A DNA stretch of 21,146 nt, taken from the NCBI GenBank assembly GCA_037176905.1, contig JBBBWG010011001.1, positions 1 to 21,146 of the forward strand. The letters are read 5' to 3'. The stretch's first letter is position 1, and each line of letters begins with the position of its first letter. The notes beneath the pieces were generated by a model. The model did no database searches, had not been told where the DNA came from, and saw only the letters and a list, made by a program, of their open reading frames with translations. The position numbers were made by a program, and so were the translations under genes. Shown one piece after another: positions 17,060-21,146 of this stretch. Source of the DNA: Azolla pinnata (taxonomy: Eukaryota; Streptophyta; Polypodiopsida; Salviniales; Salviniaceae).

Positions 17060-17400
17060 TTTTGGGTGTACAACTCCATTTCACATCATGTGCCCAAAAC
17101 TTTAAGATAACGTAACATTTGCAAGCTTCTGGTTTTGCAAACACGAATGTAAGTTTACAAACATTTGTGAATGTTATGAGCAAATGCTATGTGTTTTCTG
17201 TTTTTCATTTTTTTAAAGAAAAATAGTCATGACTTTTTTCCTTTTGTTTAGAGAATTGAATTTGTATTTCTTCAATTTTAATTGTTTTATTAAATTTATC
17301 ATTCTTATGGTTTCAAAGATACTCTTGGCGATTTATCAATCTCGAATGCTCGAATTAGAGTCTTGATTGCATTAGCGGCTTGCAAAAGTATGAGGTAGAA
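17060..17400. other. AT-rich intergenic stretch
   Basis: No open frame, repeat or regulatory signal of note between the two CATGCA-rich regions. Confidence 0.5.
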
Positions 17401-17790
17401 AGACATGCACACACATACACTCACACATGCGTGCATAGAAAGCAGATGCATCCACCCCATCATCCACATGCATTCACCTCATACAATCCTAAACCAGCAT
17501 CAACACATACATGCCTTCACAAGAAGGCCCATACATGCATTCATATCCCCAATGCATAAAAAGTACATGCATTCACCAGCATGCATCCAAACACTCATAC
17601 ATGCAATCATATGCACAACCAACATGCATTTACCCCATACAACCTTAAGACAACACCGTCACACACATGCATTTACACAAAGGCCCATACATGCATTCAA
17701 ACACACACGCACACATACACACATGCATGCATGCCATCATATGCACAATCGACATGCATTCACCGTGTGTGTGTTGAGCAAACGTTGAAT
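17400..17790. repeat. CATGCATTCAC satellite-like repeat, higher-order period about 156 bp
   Basis: The block CATGCATT(C/T)ACC..ATACAA.CCTAA recurs at 17467 and 17623, with a third start at 17753. Each higher-order unit also contains AAGGCCCATACATGCATTCA and CATATGCACAA..GACATGCATT. (CA)n and CATGCATGCATG runs are embedded. The open frames through it have repetitive His/Thr composition and are not genes. Confidence 0.75.
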
Positions 17791-18042
17791 GCCATCATAC
17801 TCCAATCGGAAAGTTTCTTGCATCGTCTCAACTGAACCAAAATTTTGAATATTTTCTTGTTGGCCAATTTTTTATCAAAGTTGGAAATACACTTTTTGTG
17901 TTTACAAGTAAACAATAAAAACATGGGGTGATTAAATTTAAAATATAATAGATAATAAAAAGAAATTTCATATTTTGTTACCTTATAAAAATTTTAGTCG
18001 ATGACATTTGTAGAGGTTACAAATTAATAACTTTGTTTTATT

Positions 18043-19350
18043 GTTGCAAATCAATGTTAACACGAAAGTCGTTGTCTTCAAACTCAAGTCCTTTAACCAA
18101 TATGTGAATCAAAGCATCCGCTGAATGTCTCTTTAATCTATTTTGAACTTGTTTTTTACTACATTTGAGTGACAAAAGCCTCTTTCACAAGCTTTAATAA
18201 AAAATATTGATCTAATTGAATCAAAGAGAGCCTTAACAACTTGAGTAAGTTTTCTCTCCCAACCTCATTACAACTGATTATACACTATATATTCAAAAAC
18301 TCTCTTTCAAGTGACTCTATAGTGGCTTGCCTTATAAAAACTATATACTCCTCATATAATTTATCATTATTAAGTGAAAAATATTTTCTCATTCATTATT
18401 TGCTAAGCACCATAAAATTTTTTAAGTGTTTTTAACTCTATTATGACAATTTGTTTTCATGTTGAAATGTTTGTACACAAATTCAAAGGAGATAACATTT
18501 TCTTTGATAAAAAAACCTTTAGATCTTCAAGCCTTTTTTTATTGTTCCAATCAATACCTTAGCAAAGAAAGTTTGGAACCTAATACCCTTACTTAAGTTC
18601 TCACTTTCAATATTTCAATCCAACATTTGCTTTGATATATATTCCCCTTTAGTACCTCTCATAAAATTGAAAGCATTCCCTTTTTAATACTATAGTTAAG
18701 AATTAATGGATAGTTATTATCATCTCTCTCGAACCTATTGAGAAAATAATTTATAATCTAATATAAAATTTTCTTTTATATTTCTAATGGTTACCATCTA
18801 ATTGTAATTACATGTACAAAATCTTTTTACAACTCGAACTCAAATAATATTATGTTATTTTTAGTATGTCCACAAAGAAATTAAACATATAAACAACTTT
18901 AATCCTCTTTAATATAAAAAATATATGTAAGGCATTAGTTTACAATTCGAAAAACATCATTAATAGTTCAAACATCTCATAAATCCTTTTAATTGCAAGA
19001 TGACAACTATGTCATCATGTTTTCATAATACCAAGAATGTACAAATGTGTACAATCTAATGCATCTTGTATCTTATAAACGCTTTTAATACTCTTTAATG
19101 TAAGGCATCGATTTACAATTAGAAAAAACTTCATTAATGGTTCAAACACTTCATAAATCCTTCTAATTGTACAATGATAATTATGTCATTATGTTCTTAA
19201 TATAAAACCCAGAATGTGCAAATGTGTGCATTCTAATGTATCTTGCATTATATTCATCTTGGTAATTGTGCTTCTCAAAAACTAGGTAGCCACCCTATTC
19301 CCAAGTGCATCTAGCATTTAACATGTTTATTTTTCTTTTTAAATTTGTTG
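18043..19350 (-). pseudogene. Decayed hAT-family transposase; C-terminal dimerisation region recognisable
   Basis: Reading the minus strand from about 18240 down, a frame gives KACERGFCHSNVVKNKFK. After a one-base frameshift near 18143 it continues RLKRHSADALIHILVKGLEF and EDNDF. The order CERGFS-like, N..K.K.RL, then DAL..I...G.E.ED.DF is that of the hAT C-terminal dimerisation domain of plant and animal transposases. Upstream on the same strand (to about 19350), fragments such as RRIYEVFEPLMKFF fit the helical catalytic part of such proteins, but stops are frequent and a 186-bp tandem duplication interrupts it. It cannot encode an active transposase. Boundaries and terminal inverted repeats were not found. 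Confidence 0.5.
18905..19270. repeat. Imperfect tandem duplication, period about 186 bp, inside the hAT remnant
   Basis: CTCTTTAAT..TGTAAGGCAT begins at 18905 and 19091. Both copies continue TTTACAATT.GAAAAA, CATTAAT.GTTCAAAC, CATAAATCCTT.TAATTG, TATGTCAT.ATGTT, AGAATGT.CAAATGTG and TCTAATG.ATCTTG. The divergence suggests an old event. Confidence 0.85.
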
Positions 19351-19629
19351 ATACATCTTACATGCACAAGTTTACTCAATGAACACAACAATGCAAGGAG
19401 TTGATAAAAGTATTATACATACTAATCTAGTAGGAACACAAATATATATGCCCACCATTATCATGAGTACTAGCACAAAAAAGCTAATATGTAGATTTGA
19501 ACTTACGAGCTATAATTACATAGGCTGAAATCTTATCTATTAAACTATTTTATTTTAATTAATAAATATTATATTTTAATACTTGATAATATCTTAAAAC
19601 GTTACTTTATTAACGTAAAAAACGACTTG

Positions 19630-19910
19630 CGACATCTGTTAACATTACAAGTCCTCAGAGCCACCCAAGTGGCAATCATTCATGCAAGCCACATGGCAAG
19701 CATGCATGAGGCCTAGACCTGTATGAATACTTACTTGATCTCAATATTGAACCAATCTCGTTCAATTCTTGTCTTCAGCACCTTGTACTCCAAGTCTCCT
19801 GGTAAATTAAATACATATCTTTTCTTTTTGTTCTTATCTGGTTTTCTTCTTGTCATGTTCGTGTCTTCTGAGTCTATCATTGTGGACGAGCTTCGGTCGT
19901 GATAGTTTGA
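19630..19910 (+). mobile_element. Probable left LTR of a decayed Ty3-type retrotransposon
   Basis: Blocks match the right LTR in the same order. GCCACATGGCAAGCATGCATG corresponds to GCCATGTGGCATGTACATGC. GACCTGTATGAAT corresponds to GACCTATAAAATG. TGAACCAATCTCGTTCAA corresponds to TGAACCATTCTGGTTCAA, followed by CACCTTGTACTCC versus CTTCTCTGTACTC. The left limit is not fixed. The right limit may lie near the GGTCGTGATAG at 19895-19905. The strong divergence implies an old insertion. Confidence 0.5.
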
Positions 19911-19961
19911 ACCAGAATTTCCACTCTTTTTTCAAGTTTCTTGTCTAAGCGTTAGTATCAC

Positions 19962-20816
19962 AACGGAGATTGTTAGCAAGCAAGAGTATGATCGTATTAT
20001 ATCAGAGCTTGACCTTCTAAGAAAAACATTTGTTGCATTAGAACAAGAGAATTAGAAACTTCTTTAAGATTTACAACAAGTGAGTGTTGAAAAGGTACAA
20101 TAACACGAACAACTATTTAAAAGAGTGCAACAACTTGAATTAGTTGTATAATTATTTCTTCGACAACAAGGATCGATGTCCCAAAGTTTAATTAAAGAGC
20201 CAAATATTAGTTTACCAACAAAGGTTAATGGTACACGCTCCCAGTTTTGAGGTTTCTTAAACTAGGTGCGCTTAGTAATTAATATTCATCCCAATAGATT
20301 TCCAAGTGATGCACCTTGAGTACGGCTAGTTGGAACACTGTTGATGGGAACTGCCCTTGCATGGTGTGCATTATTACTGGAGAAGAAATCCCAGTCTTAG
20401 AGAACTTTGAAACCTTCATTCCTAAGTTTCAAGCAAGTTTTAGTGATACAGATAGTGTGAGAACAACAATAAAAAAGACTCGAAGACTACGTCAAGGTGA
20501 TCAACCTGCTTCAGCTTATGCAATTGACTTTGGACTTCTTGCTTGCGATATTCCTTGAGATGAACCAGTGCTAATGGACTTATTCTGGTATAGACTGCGT
20601 AATGATGTGAAAGACTTGCTCCTAATCTTTCATGAAAATCCTAAATCACTTACGAAGGCAATTAGTAGAGCTGTACTATGTGATAATCGACTATTTGAAC
20701 GACATTCCGAGTGACAACAATTCTTGCGACCAAGAGGATACAGTGTCATGACAACGTGATATACTACCAGAAATCAAACCAATGACCCCGTCCAACAAAT
20801 AGAGAAACCTTATACA
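19962..20816 (+). pseudogene. Gag (capsid) pseudogene of a Ty3-type LTR retrotransposon
   Basis: The frame starting near 19962 runs through a coiled-coil-like Gln/Glu/Leu-rich part, then the typical Gag core. Recognisable words are RLVINIHPNRFPSDA, VGTLLMGTALAWCALLLEKK, ENFETFIPKFQASF, RRLRQGDQPASAYAIDF, DEPVLMDLFWYRLRNDVKDL and AVLCDNRLFER. In-frame stops lie at 20053, 20065, 20101, 20149, 20248, 20263 and 20317. A one-base frameshift falls near 20388, with further stops at 20556, 20712 and 20757. No zinc knuckle, protease or reverse transcriptase follows; the right LTR begins about 60 bp later, so the pol region is missing. It is non-functional. Confidence 0.8.
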
Positions 20817-20819
20817 ATA

Positions 20820-21146
20820 TGACATGTCATGTACATAATAATATTATAATGCTCTCGAACAAGTAGTATGTATATGTGCATGAATTTAGGTGAATGTTCG
20901 CCACGTGGCGTGTGGCCATGTGACGCGCCATGCAGATGAATGCTGGCCATGTGGCATGTACATGCAAGTTACTAGAGGACCTATAAAATGAGCCCCTCTT
21001 CTGTTGATGAACCATTCTGGTTCAACACCTTCGTAGCGCACCCCTTAGCCTTCTCTGTACTCTAGCTGATCATTAATATAATTTCAACCATTATCTGCGT
21101 ATCATTCGCTCTCCTTCCTCACTCCACTAACCTCTCTTATTATCCT
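20820..21146 (+). mobile_element. Right LTR of the Ty3-type element, cut by the window edge
   Basis: It begins at the palindrome TGACATGTCA (20820-20829), directly after the Gag remnant. Contents are the palindrome CGCCACGTGGCG (20899-20910), several GCCA(C/T)GTGGC-type words, a good TATA box TATAAAA (20982-20988), then a pyrimidine-rich leader. It matches the left LTR in block order. Its 3' end is outside the window. It could alternatively be a separate solo LTR. Confidence 0.55.

Noticed and set aside
17405..17835. His/Thr-rich frames in the CATGCATTCAC region
   Set aside because: Simple-repeat artefacts of a satellite-like array.

Overview
This is eukaryotic nuclear DNA from a land plant. 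Two intact protein genes belong to plant families with plant architecture: a ZIP metal transporter with three spliced coding introns and an intronless EXORDIUM/PHI-1-like gene. Short interstitial tracts of the plant telomere motif (CCCTAAA) occur at several places, and there are remnants of LTR retrotransposons and of a hAT DNA transposon. The many simple repeats and the style of the Ty3-type Gag would suit a seed-free lineage such as a fern, lycophyte or bryophyte, but nothing here proves that. No bacterial, organellar or viral gene set is present.

Layout. 1-480 is a GC-rich minisatellite of about 44 bp cut by the left edge. 488-932 is an old 246-bp tandem duplication. 933-2490 shows nothing recognisable. 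2840-3065 is a GATC-rich 23-24 bp minisatellite. 3160-3780 looks like a pyrimidine-rich promoter/leader with a possible 171-bp leader intron and a short upstream ORF. 3888-4270 is a 181-bp tandem duplication, and 4650-5430 is an eleven-copy degenerate array of about 71 bp. The ZIP transporter (354 aa, four coding exons) occupies 5576-7929 on the plus strand, followed by a cluster of three AATAAA signals. 8300-9500 is intergenic with two small tandem duplications.

The EXORDIUM-like gene (398 aa) lies on the minus strand at 11372-10176. It has a TATA box near 11615, G-boxes just upstream of that, and a GC-rich cluster of ACGT elements at 12118-12214. The two genes converge (tail to tail). 12500-14300 is dominated by microsatellites. 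14791-14969 is a 100-bp-period duplication carrying a hairpin. 15055 holds a possible tRNA-type B box, and 15728 an initiator-tRNA-Met primer-binding site of a decayed LTR element. 16348-16413 is a short telomeric insert flanked by a direct duplication. 16860-17770 is CATGCA/CACATA-rich satellite-like sequence. 17820-19620 is AT-rich and contains a decayed hAT transposase on the minus strand. From about 19630 to the right edge is a decayed Ty3-type LTR element: a diverged left LTR, a Gag pseudogene with many stops and a frameshift, and a right LTR that runs off the window.

The two intact genes are not evidently functionally linked: one imports divalent metals, the other encodes a secreted cell-wall growth-associated protein. 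The strongest theme outside the genes is repeated local tandem duplication (units of 14-250 bp at more than a dozen loci), including inside the last ZIP intron, where it has copied the real 3' splice-acceptor context.
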